This document shows positions 50,606-59,281 of a stretch of DNA of 64,000 nucleotides, piece by piece. Where the stretch lies: contig JABABD010000016.1 in assembly GCA_014238425.1 (NCBI GenBank), positions 331,602 through 395,601 of the forward strand. Direction: 5' to 3'. Below the pieces are notes generated by a model that saw only the letters and a list, made by a program, of their open reading frames with translations, made no database searches and was not told the DNA's origin. Source of the stretch: Flavobacteriaceae bacterium. GTDB lineage: Bacteria > Bacteroidota > Bacteroidia > Flavobacteriales > Flavobacteriaceae. The position numbers and the translations under genes were made by a program. Within the stretch, counting starts at the first letter, position 1; each line of letters begins with the position of its first letter.

Positions 50606-50815
50606 ATGAATAGAGTAACACTAACACTTTTGGCTTTTTTAATCCTCTTATGGTCAAGCTTTATTGTTTGGGAAATTCTTGTAAGTAATTGGACGCAAAC
50701 AGTAAATGAGTATATATTTAGAGTTGATTTAATAATCATTTTACCAATACTCATTTTAACAACACTATACAGTGTACATCTAATAATTAAGAAGCAAAAA
50801 AATAAAACACAATGA
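50606..50815 (+). CDS. Small membrane protein
   Basis: 69 residues from ATG 50606 (an upstream ATG at 50537 would add 23 residues of poor composition). Two membrane helices: TLTLLAFLILLWSSFIVWEI (about 4-23) and IIILPILILTTLYSVHLII (about 42-60), then a Lys-rich tail KKQKNKT. No family recognised. The stop overlaps the ClpP-like gene by 4 bp (ATGA), so the two are coupled; it might assist anchoring or export of that lipoprotein. Confidence 0.6.
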   Translation: MNRVTLTLLAFLILLWSSFIVWEILVSNWTQTVNEYIFRVDLIIILPILILTTLYSVHLIIKKQKNKTQ

Positions 50816-51963
50816 AAACAATCAAACACATTTTTTTTACAGTAATAGCCATTTTTACCATGTCTAGTTGTTCTGGACAAAATAAAATGGTAAAGAAATT
50901 CAACAAAACAATTAAGGCATCCTCTAAAAGTAATTGTGATAAAAAGGACGGCTATTGGTATAATGGGAAATGTTGGGCAAACTTTGAAGATTTTGATGAT
51001 GGCATTTCTATAGAAAATATTGATGCTGAAGTTGAGAAACAACTAATTGCCGCTAAAGGGTTTGGTATAGAAATAGATGACACATCTTTTGATATCGATT
51101 TCTTTTTCCCTGAAATGAATTATGAAGATGATGAATTTTTGGTGCTTTCGTCCTTTATAAAAGAAGAAAAGACAAATACTCTCGTGCTAATAGCTTCCAT
51201 TAAAGATGCAGAGAAAGAATCTTTTACAGTTCAGGCAATTTTATTTAATGCGAATTTGATGGAGCTTTCTGAAGAGGATGAAGCTAAAATTCCTTCATAT
51301 ATAGTTTCGCAAGGTTCAGCGAATGTCATATCTACTGGAGGAGAAGAAGAAAAAATATTTAATATAACCGGAACTCTAACACCTGTAGTTGGCGGTAAAG
51401 AATCTTCTTTCAAAATGAAAGCAGGAGAAGCTTTAACTGGAATAGGTAATACCACTTTAGAAATAAAAGGGACGGAGGTTTATTTAAATGGCACATTAGG
51501 TACAAAAGGATATGCACAATTTAGGGATCTCATTAAAAATCATCCTGAAGTAACAACTATAGTTTTGCAGAATGTGCCTGGCTCTATAAATGATGCTGTA
51601 AACATGCATACAGGGCGTATTATTAGAGAAGCTGGATTAAACACCAAGGTCCTTGCAGACAGTCAAATTTCATCAGGAGGCGTAGATTTATTTTGCGCGG
51701 GAAAAGAGCGCATCGTTAATAAAGGTGCTCGTTTAGGGATTCATTCTTGGGGAGGCAATGGTTTATCCGCAGATCAGGTGGCAAAAGATCATCCAGCGCA
51801 TCAATATCAACTAGCATATTTTACAATGTGTTTGGGTAAAGAAAATGGACCTGGATTTTACTTTAGAACTCTGGAAGCTGCTCCCGCAGGAGAAATGCAC
51901 TGGATGAGTGATACAGAAATTAAAGAATGGACGGTTTCCACACAATTCTTAATCAATAATTAA
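50812..51963 (+). CDS. Periplasmic ClpP-fold lipoprotein (COG3904-like)
   Basis: 383 residues. The lipoprotein signal ends in SSC (Cys20). An N-terminal acidic region with a GYWYNGKCW strand (about 47-55) is of unknown fold; a middle region (about 105-200) is beta-rich. The C-terminal ClpP/crotonase-like domain (about 205-380) has QNVPGSINDAVNMHTGRIIREAGLNTKV (split: VPGSIND, TGRIIRE), then SQISSGGVDLF with the likely nucleophile Ser288 and RLGIHSWGG with His311. These are the ClpP/NfeD-type serine-protease positions, so a periplasmic processing protease is likely. Coupled to the small membrane protein upstream; a secreted protein follows by 12 bp. Confidence 0.75.
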   Translation: MKTIKHIFFTVIAIFTMSSCSGQNKMVKKFNKTIKASSKSNCDKKDGYWYNGKCWANFEDFDDGISIENIDAEVEKQLIAAKGFGIEIDDTSFDIDFFFPEMNYEDDEFLVLSSFIKEEKTNTLVLIASIKDAEKESFTVQAILFNANLMELSEEDEAKIPSYIVSQGSANVISTGGEEEKIFNITGTLTPVVGGKESSFKMKAGEALTGIGNTTLEIKGTEVYLNGTLGTKGYAQFRDLIKNHPEVTTIVLQNVPGSINDAVNMHTGRIIREAGLNTKVLADSQISSGGVDLFCAGKERIVNKGARLGIHSWGGNGLSADQVAKDHPAHQYQLAYFTMCLGKENGPGFYFRTLEAAPAGEMHWMSDTEIKEWTVSTQFLINN

Positions 51964-51975
51964 AAAATAATAAAT

Positions 51976-52458
51976 ATGAAAAAACTGATTTTATTAAGCG
52001 CACTAGTATTAATCACATCAATGAGTTTACGAGCTCAATCTCAAGAAATTACTAATGTCTCTAGTGCTAAATTTGAAGTAAAAGTCATCACAAGTGTAGA
52101 GTCCATTGTGCCAAGTGGTATAGGACGATCGAGATTGATTTCGACAGATGAAGACAGGGATTATAAGAATTTCACATCTGGAAGAACTGAGGAAGACAAT
52201 GGAAGAAATAAATCAAAGAGAAAAGATATCAGGGTCAAAAATTTTGAAGAAACAAAGTTATTGAACTTCTTTAACTTAGGAGGCATTCGTTTTCAAAACA
52301 TTGCTGCTAATGATGCCGTTATCTCTTCAAAGCTAACTACTATGTTATCTGAAGGTTGGGATTTAGCTTTTGTTGTTAGTGGTGTAGAAAGTAAAGGAGG
52401 TGAAGGTGATGAGTTTGGTATTTATATAACCAGGTATATCTTTAAACGTAAGATCTAA
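51976..52458 (+). CDS. Secreted protein of unknown function
   Basis: 160 residues with a signal peptide (about 1-20, LSALVLITSMSLRAQ). The mature part has a basic middle region (NGRNKSKRKDIRVKNFEE) flanked by strands, and ends GWDLAFVVSGVESK then FGIYITRYIFKRKI. The final part resembles small alpha/beta proteins of DUF4177 type (GWDLxxV..ES..G..ITRYIFK), but this is a weak likeness. It follows the ClpP-like gene by 12 bp and is closed by a terminator, so it is a candidate substrate or partner of that protease. Confidence 0.6.
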   Translation: MKKLILLSALVLITSMSLRAQSQEITNVSSAKFEVKVITSVESIVPSGIGRSRLISTDEDRDYKNFTSGRTEEDNGRNKSKRKDIRVKNFEETKLLNFFNLGGIRFQNIAANDAVISSKLTTMLSEGWDLAFVVSGVESKGGEGDEFGIYITRYIFKRKI

Positions 52459-52487
52459 ATTAAATACAGTTATAGTTTAATTATTAT

Positions 52488-52524
52488 AAAGGCTACTCAT
52501 ATATGGGCAGCCTTTGTCTTTTTA
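52488..52524 (+). terminator. Rho-independent terminator
   Basis: AAAGGCT (52488-52494) pairs with AGCCTTT (52509-52515), extended by C/G pairs, followed by GTCTTTTT. Ends the AraC-to-secreted-protein block. Confidence 0.7.
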
Positions 52525-52609
52525 AGGTTACGGCGTGTATCTTGTTTGTCTTTAAATAGTATTAAAAATGTGTTTGTGTAAGGCGTTCTCACATTTATAT
52601 AATATCATA

Positions 52610-52650
52610 AACTAATAAATTAGTTTAAACTAAATTTTTAGTTATATTTG
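52610..52650 (+). promoter_or_regulatory. Tandem palindromic operators plus -7 box
   Basis: Two perfect palindromes with 7-bp arms and 2-bp centres: AACTAAT-AA-ATTAGTT (52610-52625) and AACTAAA-TT-TTTAGTT (52628-52643), centre to centre 18 bp. The second abuts the -7 element TATATTTG (52643-52650). A dimeric repressor there would block the promoter of the gene at 52678. A related but shorter palindrome lies before marR at 54646. Confidence 0.6.
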
Positions 52651-52677
52651 TTGAATTATTCATAATAATAGAAACAA

Positions 52678-54585
52678 ATGTATTTGATAACATACTTAAA
52701 AGAATTACGACTAGGCTTAATAATAGGAAGTATGGTTTTAGCATTGAATACTTGTTATTCGCAAAGCACAAATTCAGAATTTTTAGCAGCTGAAAAAGCT
52801 ACAGGCTCTTTAAAACTAGAAGAAGCAAGACAATTATACGGATTGGTTATAGAAACTTCAAATGTGACCAATGAATATAAGTGTAAAGCTTTAAGAAGGC
52901 TTGCGGTACAAGATTGGAAATTTTATAGAAATTATACTTCTGCCAAGCAGAGAGCTCTAGAAGCTGATAGCATTGGAAATAGAAAGACTAATACTTGGCT
53001 TGTTTTAAATAGAATAGAAAAAGAATCTGGTAAATTTATACTGGCGAAAAAAGCCGCAGATATGGCTCTAAATTTTGCTGAATCTCGATCAGATAGTATA
53101 AAAGCAAATTATGCATTTTGCAAAACGATTTTAGAAGAAACAACATTTCAAATTCAAAACAACCAAAACTACGATACTGCAGAACTTTTAATAGCATCCC
53201 AAAAGTTAAAAGATTTGTTATTTGTCAATCCAACCAATATTAATGCTGCTGACGTATTACTAGGAGTATCCTTGTTACTAAAGGATGGCCCAGAAGCGCT
53301 AAATGCTTGGTTAGCGTATTTTAGATTTTCTGACAGCGGTAAAGCTCATGATTATCTAAAAGAGGCTGCGGAATCATTAAATGAAATACTACCCGAATGG
53401 AAAAACAAAGTACTATCAGATAATGAAACTATAAAGCTTTATACAGCTATAGGACAGTCTAGGTTCTATAAGTACGTCGATCTTCTTTCTAAAACAAAAA
53501 TCACATCAAAAGTCAATAATTCAGACACAAAACATCTAATTAGGTATTCAAATTATTTAGAAGACTTAAGAGTTAAAACGAACGAATATTATCGAAAAAC
53601 CGCTATTAAGGATGATGACAATATAAATTTCATCGAAATGTTAACCTCAAAAAATCAAAAATTATATGATGTATTAATTAATCAGAAGTTAGAAAAAGAT
53701 ACTTTTTCAATTAGAAATTTTAGACGTGTTATAAGGCAAAAATTTGGTGCTGTTCAACTTGTTGCTAGAACCAATAGCACTGACATAACCGGTTTAGTAA
53801 TGGGGCATATTGTAAACGAACGCGTTCGAACTATAGAACAATATGGTTATAAAGCAGATTTTACATTTACTGAGTTAGATATGATGATATCTAATAATTA
53901 TGCGTCATGGTTTTGGGAAGATAGAGGAGCAGGAGGCTATGCTATAAGAAATGGCTTTTTACGAATAAAAGAAATGTTTAAAGACCTAGCCATAAATGCT
54001 TGGTCAGTTGTAACAGATTCGACTACTATTAAAAGGTATCAGAAAATAATTGATCAAAATTTAAAGTACTCTAATCTTACATCTAATAAAAGCAATGTAT
54101 TATATGGATTATCTTACAAATTAGAGTTAGATGCTTTAAGTAGTCTATATATGGAGGTATATAACAAAGGTTTTAGAAATACCGATTTACAATTAAAGTT
54201 TATAGAACACTATGAAGCTTTTAGAGATAACGCTACCATGTTTGCACATGAAGGCAGACATTCTATTGACAGAGCTCTTTTAGCAGATGAATACAGAGAA
54301 ATGGGAGGTGCCATGATAGAATACAGAGGCAGATTGTCTCAAATTGCTTTTAGCGAATCTCCTAAGTTAGAGCTCATGGGAATGATAGATGCTATAGGGT
54401 CTCATGCCGCAGGTCAAGCTAATAAAATGATTGTTGATGTGGCCGAAAAATGGATTTTAGGGCATAGCGATAGTATTGAAGATTATGATAATACCAAACT
54501 TCCAATATCCCAATTATACAGGATGACAAACGAACAGATACGAGAATGCTATAGAGATGTTGATCCTTTGTATATAAAACAATAG
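52678..54585 (+). CDS. Secreted TPR-like protein with HExxH zinc site
   Basis: 635 residues. Signal peptide about 1-28 (LIIGSMVLALNTCYSQ). Residues about 35-250 are helical repeats of TPR type (AEKATGSLKLEEARQLY, AKKAADMALNFAESR). The C-terminal half (about 370-635) holds a metallopeptidase motif, HEGRH (His524, Glu525, His528) in NATMFAHEGRHSIDR, with Glu548 twenty residues later in MIEYRGRLSQIAF as the possible third ligand. It resembles a gluzincin but I cannot name a family. Regulated by the palindromes upstream; the marR operon lies just downstream. Confidence 0.65.
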   Translation: MYLITYLKELRLGLIIGSMVLALNTCYSQSTNSEFLAAEKATGSLKLEEARQLYGLVIETSNVTNEYKCKALRRLAVQDWKFYRNYTSAKQRALEADSIGNRKTNTWLVLNRIEKESGKFILAKKAADMALNFAESRSDSIKANYAFCKTILEETTFQIQNNQNYDTAELLIASQKLKDLLFVNPTNINAADVLLGVSLLLKDGPEALNAWLAYFRFSDSGKAHDYLKEAAESLNEILPEWKNKVLSDNETIKLYTAIGQSRFYKYVDLLSKTKITSKVNNSDTKHLIRYSNYLEDLRVKTNEYYRKTAIKDDDNINFIEMLTSKNQKLYDVLINQKLEKDTFSIRNFRRVIRQKFGAVQLVARTNSTDITGLVMGHIVNERVRTIEQYGYKADFTFTELDMMISNNYASWFWEDRGAGGYAIRNGFLRIKEMFKDLAINAWSVVTDSTTIKRYQKIIDQNLKYSNLTSNKSNVLYGLSYKLELDALSSLYMEVYNKGFRNTDLQLKFIEHYEAFRDNATMFAHEGRHSIDRALLADEYREMGGAMIEYRGRLSQIAFSESPKLELMGMIDAIGSHAAGQANKMIVDVAEKWILGHSDSIEDYDNTKLPISQLYRMTNEQIRECYRDVDPLYIKQ

Positions 54586-54645
54586 AGAATACCTTTTACA
54601 CTATTACAGTGAATAAGAGTATAGTGGAGATTTGTATAATTAATA

Positions 54646-54682
54646 AACTATGTAGTTAACTAACTATATTTTACTATCTTTA
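54646..54682 (+). promoter_or_regulatory. Operator-like palindromes in front of marR
   Basis: AACTA-TG-TAGTT (54646-54657) overlaps the palindrome TAGTTAACTA (54653-54662). Both share the AACTA/TAGTT core with the operators at 52610-52643. A weak -7, TATCTTTA (54675-54682), lies 17 bp before the marR ATG. The layout fits autorepression by the MarR protein. Confidence 0.5.
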
Positions 54683-54698
54683 CTTTTTACTTATTAAA

Positions 54699-55199
54699 AT
54701 GAGAAAGGATTTTATTAAAGAACTTGGATACAAGGCATTAGATAATCGTCTAAAACGCATAAGTGATAGAATGTCGCATGATACCAGGAAGTTTTTTAAG
54801 CATATTGATATAGATATTGAGCCTAGTTGGCATTTGATTTTCAAATTATTAGAAGAAAGCAAAACACTGACAATGGTTGAGATAGCAGAACAATTAGGCT
54901 ATACACATCCATCCATGGTAATGATGCTAAAAAAAATGACAGCCAAAGGCTATATAACTTCGGAGAAGCATATGGTTGATAAAAGGAAACAAAACATTCG
55001 ATTGACAAATAAATCAATTGATTTATTACCAGAATTAAAAAGAATTTGGTTTAGTTGTGAGAATGCAATTTATAAAATGCTCAATGAAGATGTATCAATA
55101 TTAAAGTACTTAGACATTATAGAATCAGCTTTAAAAGAAACTTCCTTTAATCAACGATTTTATAATGAATATCAGAAAACAAGAAAAACATCATCTTAA
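54699..55199 (+). CDS. MarR-family transcriptional regulator
   Basis: 166 residues. Helical dimer with a winged helix: MVEIAEQLGYTHPSMVMMLKKM (about 59-80) is the recognition unit and TSEKHMVDKRKQNIRLT (about 87-103) the wing. N- and C-terminal helices form the dimer interface. MarR proteins bind short palindromes, often with TAGTT-like cores, and are released by small ligands. Candidate sites lie just upstream and before 52678. It is the first gene of the operon with the TPR lipoproteins, SCO, hydrolase and RidA genes, the next starting 11 bp after its stop. Confidence 0.9.
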   Translation: MRKDFIKELGYKALDNRLKRISDRMSHDTRKFFKHIDIDIEPSWHLIFKLLEESKTLTMVEIAEQLGYTHPSMVMMLKKMTAKGYITSEKHMVDKRKQNIRLTNKSIDLLPELKRIWFSCENAIYKMLNEDVSILKYLDIIESALKETSFNQRFYNEYQKTRKTSS

Positions 55200-55210
55200 A
55201 TAGAATATTT

Positions 55211-56902
55211 ATGAAACCATCAAAAACCTTATTAGTTATGATTGGCTCAATTTTGTTTATTTCTTTATTTGGTTGTAAAGAGAAAGCATCAAAGACTAAT
55301 CCAGCTATAGCTTCAATAGATTTTAAAAGAGGAGACCTGTTATTATGTGGAAGTGGTCAGTTTGGCGAGTTAAAATTTTCTTTGTCCTGTAACTATGAAA
55401 CAAGAGAGACCTTTGACCTCGCTGTGGCCTTGTTACATTCTTTTCAGTATAATGAAGCAGAAAAGGCATTTGTTAAAGTTATTGATGCCGATCCTAATTG
55501 CCCAATGGCTTATTGGGGAGTAGCCATGAGTATTTATCATGCAGCTTGGTTTCCTCCGAGTAAAGAAGAATTAATTAAGGGCTATGAAGTATTAAAAATA
55601 GCCAAAGGGTTATCAATGGATGAAAAACAAAGAGATTATGTAAATGCCATTGACGCCTTTTATACCGACTGGGAGACTGTAGACCATAAAACTAGGGCAA
55701 AACGCTTTGAAGTTAACATGGAGCAGATATACTTAAAGTATCCCGAAGACATAGAGGCTGCTATTTTTTATTCTCTGGCTTTATATTCAACTAGGGACCG
55801 TGTTGGGAAAGAGTATGTAAATGAAAGAAAAGCCGGGAAGATACTTGAAGGTTTATTTGTTTCAAACCCAAATCATCCAGGTATTGCACATTATATCATT
55901 CATAATTATGACAATCCGGTTTTAGCACCAAAAGGCTTAGAAACCGCAAGACGTTATGCGAGTATAGCACCTTCTTCTGCACATGCACAACATATGCCAT
56001 CTCATATTTTTACACGGTTAGGAATATGGCAAGAATCCATAGATACTAATTTATTATCGGCGGAAAGCGCTCGATGTTATGCTGAAGCTGCTGCATTGAC
56101 GGGATCCTATTTTGAAGAACTGCATAGTATAGATTATTTGGTATATGCCTATCTTCAAAAAGGCGATAATACAAATGCAGAGTATCAATACAATTTAATT
56201 AAAGATCGAAAAGTATTTCATTCTATGATGCTAACAGCAGTTACTTATCCTTTAACTGCCGTGCCTGCAAGACTTGCTCTTGAAAACAAGGATTGGAAAC
56301 GAGCGGCTAATTTAGAACTCCAAGAAACTGACCTGAATTGGGAACAATTTCCTTGGCAAGAAGCCATACATCATTTTGCAGTTGCTATGGGCGCTGCAAA
56401 CACTAATGATTTTAATGTCGTTGAAAAGGAAATTGAAACCTTAAAGAAACTGCATCAAAATCTGGTAGAGAAAAATGATAAAACAAAAGCTATTCAAATT
56501 AAGCAAATAGAAATCCAAATAAAAACAGTGCAAGCATGGCTGAATTTTAGAAGCAACAATAAAGAAAAAGGACTTGAATTAATGAAAGAGGCAGTAGAAG
56601 TAGAAAAGAAAACGAGCAAACACCCAGTTACTCCAGGCGATGTTCTACCAGCTATAGAATTATTAGGTGATATGCTTTTAGAATTAAATAGACCAAAAGA
56701 AGCATTAGCTGCTTATGAAGAAAACCTAAAAGCACACCCATATAGATTCAATGGTCTTTATGGAGCAGCTAAAGCTAACATTAAATTGGGAGACAGGGAA
56801 AAAGCAAAGGAGTATTATAATAAATTGATTGAAATGACAGAACCATCTAATAACCAAAGAAATGAAGTGAAAGAAGCTGAAAAATATTTACATTCACTTT
56901 AA
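55211..56902 (+). CDS. His-rich TPR lipoprotein, paralogue 1
   Basis: 563 residues. The lipoprotein signal ends in LFGC (Cys22). The mature part opens with FKRGDLLLCGSGQFGELKF and LSC (Cys46, Cys60), then TPR-like helical repeats (about 66-115 and 440-555). The middle block NHPGIAHYIIHNYDNP (His222, His227, His231) and AQHMPSHIFTRLG (His261, His265) suggests a metal or haem site. Similar proteins are widespread as uncharacterised TPR proteins. Paralogue 2 follows 15 bp downstream and is alike along its whole length. Confidence 0.85.
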   Translation: MKPSKTLLVMIGSILFISLFGCKEKASKTNPAIASIDFKRGDLLLCGSGQFGELKFSLSCNYETRETFDLAVALLHSFQYNEAEKAFVKVIDADPNCPMAYWGVAMSIYHAAWFPPSKEELIKGYEVLKIAKGLSMDEKQRDYVNAIDAFYTDWETVDHKTRAKRFEVNMEQIYLKYPEDIEAAIFYSLALYSTRDRVGKEYVNERKAGKILEGLFVSNPNHPGIAHYIIHNYDNPVLAPKGLETARRYASIAPSSAHAQHMPSHIFTRLGIWQESIDTNLLSAESARCYAEAAALTGSYFEELHSIDYLVYAYLQKGDNTNAEYQYNLIKDRKVFHSMMLTAVTYPLTAVPARLALENKDWKRAANLELQETDLNWEQFPWQEAIHHFAVAMGAANTNDFNVVEKEIETLKKLHQNLVEKNDKTKAIQIKQIEIQIKTVQAWLNFRSNNKEKGLELMKEAVEVEKKTSKHPVTPGDVLPAIELLGDMLLELNRPKEALAAYEENLKAHPYRFNGLYGAAKANIKLGDREKAKEYYNKLIEMTEPSNNQRNEVKEAEKYLHSL

Positions 56903-56917
56903 ATTTGTAGTGATATC

Positions 56918-58615
56918 ATGAGACACATTAACATTTATTCCACATTCCTATTGTTATCGTTGCTTATTCTTATATCAGTTTTCGGATGCCAGAACAAAAA
57001 GAACGATGTAGTTCAGGCCTTGTCATCTATTGATTTTCAAAGAGGGGAGTTGCTGCTTTGTGGAAGTGGTGAATTTGGGGAAGTTAGTTTTTCTCTTTCT
57101 TGTGCCTATTCTGTTAGGGAAACCTTTGATCTAGCAGTTTCTTTATTGCATTCCTTCGAATATGATGAAGCTGAAAAAGCTTTTGTTAAGGTAATAGATG
57201 CTGACTCAGATTGCGCCATGGCCTATTGGGGTGTAGCCATGAGTATTTACCACGCACTATGGAGAGTTCCGAGCCCAAACGATATGGAGAAAGGAGCTAG
57301 GGTTCTCGAAATAGCAGAAACACTTTCCAAAACAGAAAAAGAACAAGATTACCTTGATGCTATAGGAGCCTATTACAAAGATTGGAAAAACATCGATCAT
57401 AAAACTAGGGCAGTTCGGATGGAGCAAAAAATGGAGGAAATTTATACTAAATATACCGATGATACTGAAGCGGCTATTTTCTATGCGCTGGCCCTTAAAT
57501 CTACTGCCGATCCAGGGGATAAGAATTATACCAATGAAAGAAAAGCGGGTAAAATTTTAGAATCTATTTTTCCAAATCAACCAAACCATCCAGGAATTGC
57601 TCATTATATTATACATAATTATGACAATCCTGAATTGGCCGCTATGGCATTGACCACCGCTAGGAGATATGCAGATATCGCTCCCAATTCTGCGCATGCC
57701 CAACATATGCCCTCACATATATTTACACGATTGGGACTTTGGAAAGAATCTGTACAGTCCAACATCCGTTCGGCTTCTGCCGCCCAATGTTATGCCGAAT
57801 CGAGTACTAATGAGGGACATTGGACTAGTGAGATCCATGCTCTAGATTACCTATTATATGCATATTTACAATTGGGAGATACAGAGAATGCTACTGAGTT
57901 ATATAATTACGTAACAGAAATTAAAAAAGTATGGGGAAACAATGCTTCATTGGCTTACCCTTTTGCCGCCAATCCAGCTAGAATGTTTTTAGAAAACAGG
58001 GACTGGTCAAATGCAGCAACTCTTGAAATACCCAAGATTAACTTAAAATGGGAACAATATCCTTGGGAAAAATCAATTTTACATTTTACAAGGGCTATTG
58101 GCTCCGTCCATATTGGAGACCTGGTTTCTGCTGAAAAAGAATTAACTATTCTAAAAACACTTAGACAAGAACTTGTTCAAATTGGAGATGATTATAAAGC
58201 GAAACAGGTGACGATACAATTAAAGGCTTCTGAAGCTTGGATAGAGTTCGCTAAGGATAATCATGAAAAAGCTAATTCTTTAATGCGGGAAGCAGCGGCA
58301 TTAGAAGATTCAACAGAGAAACATCCAGTAACCCCTAGTGAGGTATTGCCTGCCAACGAACTCCTTGGAGATTTGCTAATAGCTATTGGTAAGCCCTTGG
58401 AAGCGTTGGATGCCTACGAGACAAGTTTGAAGAGAAGCCCTAACAGGTTCAATGGTCTTTATGGAGCTGCTGTGGCTTCAAAACAATCTGGAAATCTAGA
58501 AAAAGCAAGAATGTATTTCGAGAAATTGCTTAAAATGACTAAAAACTCAAATAGTTCAAGAATAGAAATCAATATTGCTAAGAAATTTATGAATGGCGAA
58601 AATAAATCTATATAA
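56918..58615 (+). CDS. His-rich TPR lipoprotein, paralogue 2
   Basis: 565 residues, a tandem duplicate of the previous gene. The signal ends in VFGC (Cys24). The same landmarks recur: ELLLCGSGEFGEVSFSLSC, AYWGVAMSIYHALW, NHPGIAHYIIHNYDNPEL and AQHMPSHIFTRLGLW, then TPR units to the end. All Cys and His landmarks are conserved, so both copies are likely functional, perhaps for different partners. Its stop is directly followed by the SCO start. Confidence 0.85.
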   Translation: MRHINIYSTFLLLSLLILISVFGCQNKKNDVVQALSSIDFQRGELLLCGSGEFGEVSFSLSCAYSVRETFDLAVSLLHSFEYDEAEKAFVKVIDADSDCAMAYWGVAMSIYHALWRVPSPNDMEKGARVLEIAETLSKTEKEQDYLDAIGAYYKDWKNIDHKTRAVRMEQKMEEIYTKYTDDTEAAIFYALALKSTADPGDKNYTNERKAGKILESIFPNQPNHPGIAHYIIHNYDNPELAAMALTTARRYADIAPNSAHAQHMPSHIFTRLGLWKESVQSNIRSASAAQCYAESSTNEGHWTSEIHALDYLLYAYLQLGDTENATELYNYVTEIKKVWGNNASLAYPFAANPARMFLENRDWSNAATLEIPKINLKWEQYPWEKSILHFTRAIGSVHIGDLVSAEKELTILKTLRQELVQIGDDYKAKQVTIQLKASEAWIEFAKDNHEKANSLMREAAALEDSTEKHPVTPSEVLPANELLGDLLIAIGKPLEALDAYETSLKRSPNRFNGLYGAAVASKQSGNLEKARMYFEKLLKMTKNSNSSRIEINIAKKFMNGENKSI

Positions 58616-59281
58616 ATGATGTGTCGAAAACTTTATAGCAGTTATTTTATTGCAATTTTGATGATTATCATTGGGCTTGGTTTTTCTTGTAATCAAGTTT
58701 CACAGAAACAACTACCTGTTTATAATCCCATTGATGTCAACCCATTATTGGTAGATAAGAGTAAACAAAATGTGGATGAAAATCATACCATAGCCAATTT
58801 TTCGTTGACGAATCAAAATGGTGAAGTCATTACCCAAGAAGATTATAGGAACAAAGTCTATGTTGCCGATTTTATTTTTACACGTTGCCCCAGTATTTGC
58901 CCGATCATGACGAATAATATGGCCAAGATTCAAAATATATTTAAAGAAAATGATGACATTAAGTTCTTGTCAATGTCAGTAACTCCAGTGATTGACAGTG
59001 TTTCTGTTTTAAGAGATTACGCCAATAGAAATGACGTTATCGATACCAAATGGAATATAACCACAGGAAGCAAAAAACACATATATGAATTGGCTCGTAA
59101 GAGTTTTTTTGCTGTTGTTGATCAAGGAGATGGTGGTTTACAAGATTTTATTCATACCGAAACCTTTATCTTGGTAGATACCAAGAAACAAATACGTGGT
59201 TTTTATGATGGAACAAATGATGAAGATGTCAAAAGATTAGTAAGGGAAATTAATGTATTAATAGATGAAACAAATAACTAA
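58616..59281 (+). CDS. SCO1/SenC family copper-thiol protein
   Basis: 221 residues (a start at 58619 is equally possible). Membrane anchor or lipoprotein signal about 8-25 (FIAILMIIIGLGFSC, Cys25). Thioredoxin-like fold: FTRCPSICPIMTNNM with the copper-binding Cys91 and Cys95, and the third ligand His180 in DFIHTETFILVD. SCO proteins bring copper to cytochrome oxidase or reduce thiols. Here it sits in an operon with His-rich lipoproteins rather than with oxidase genes. Its end overlaps the hydrolase gene by 17 bp. Confidence 0.92.
   Translation: MMCRKLYSSYFIAILMIIIGLGFSCNQVSQKQLPVYNPIDVNPLLVDKSKQNVDENHTIANFSLTNQNGEVITQEDYRNKVYVADFIFTRCPSICPIMTNNMAKIQNIFKENDDIKFLSMSVTPVIDSVSVLRDYANRNDVIDTKWNITTGSKKHIYELARKSFFAVVDQGDGGLQDFIHTETFILVDTKKQIRGFYDGTNDEDVKRLVREINVLIDETNN

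Noticed and set aside
50422..51042. 206-codon minus-strand frame opposite the small membrane protein and ClpP-like gene
   Set aside because: It is antisense to two better-supported plus-strand genes, has a low-complexity Phe/Ile/Lys-rich composition and no recognisable domain.
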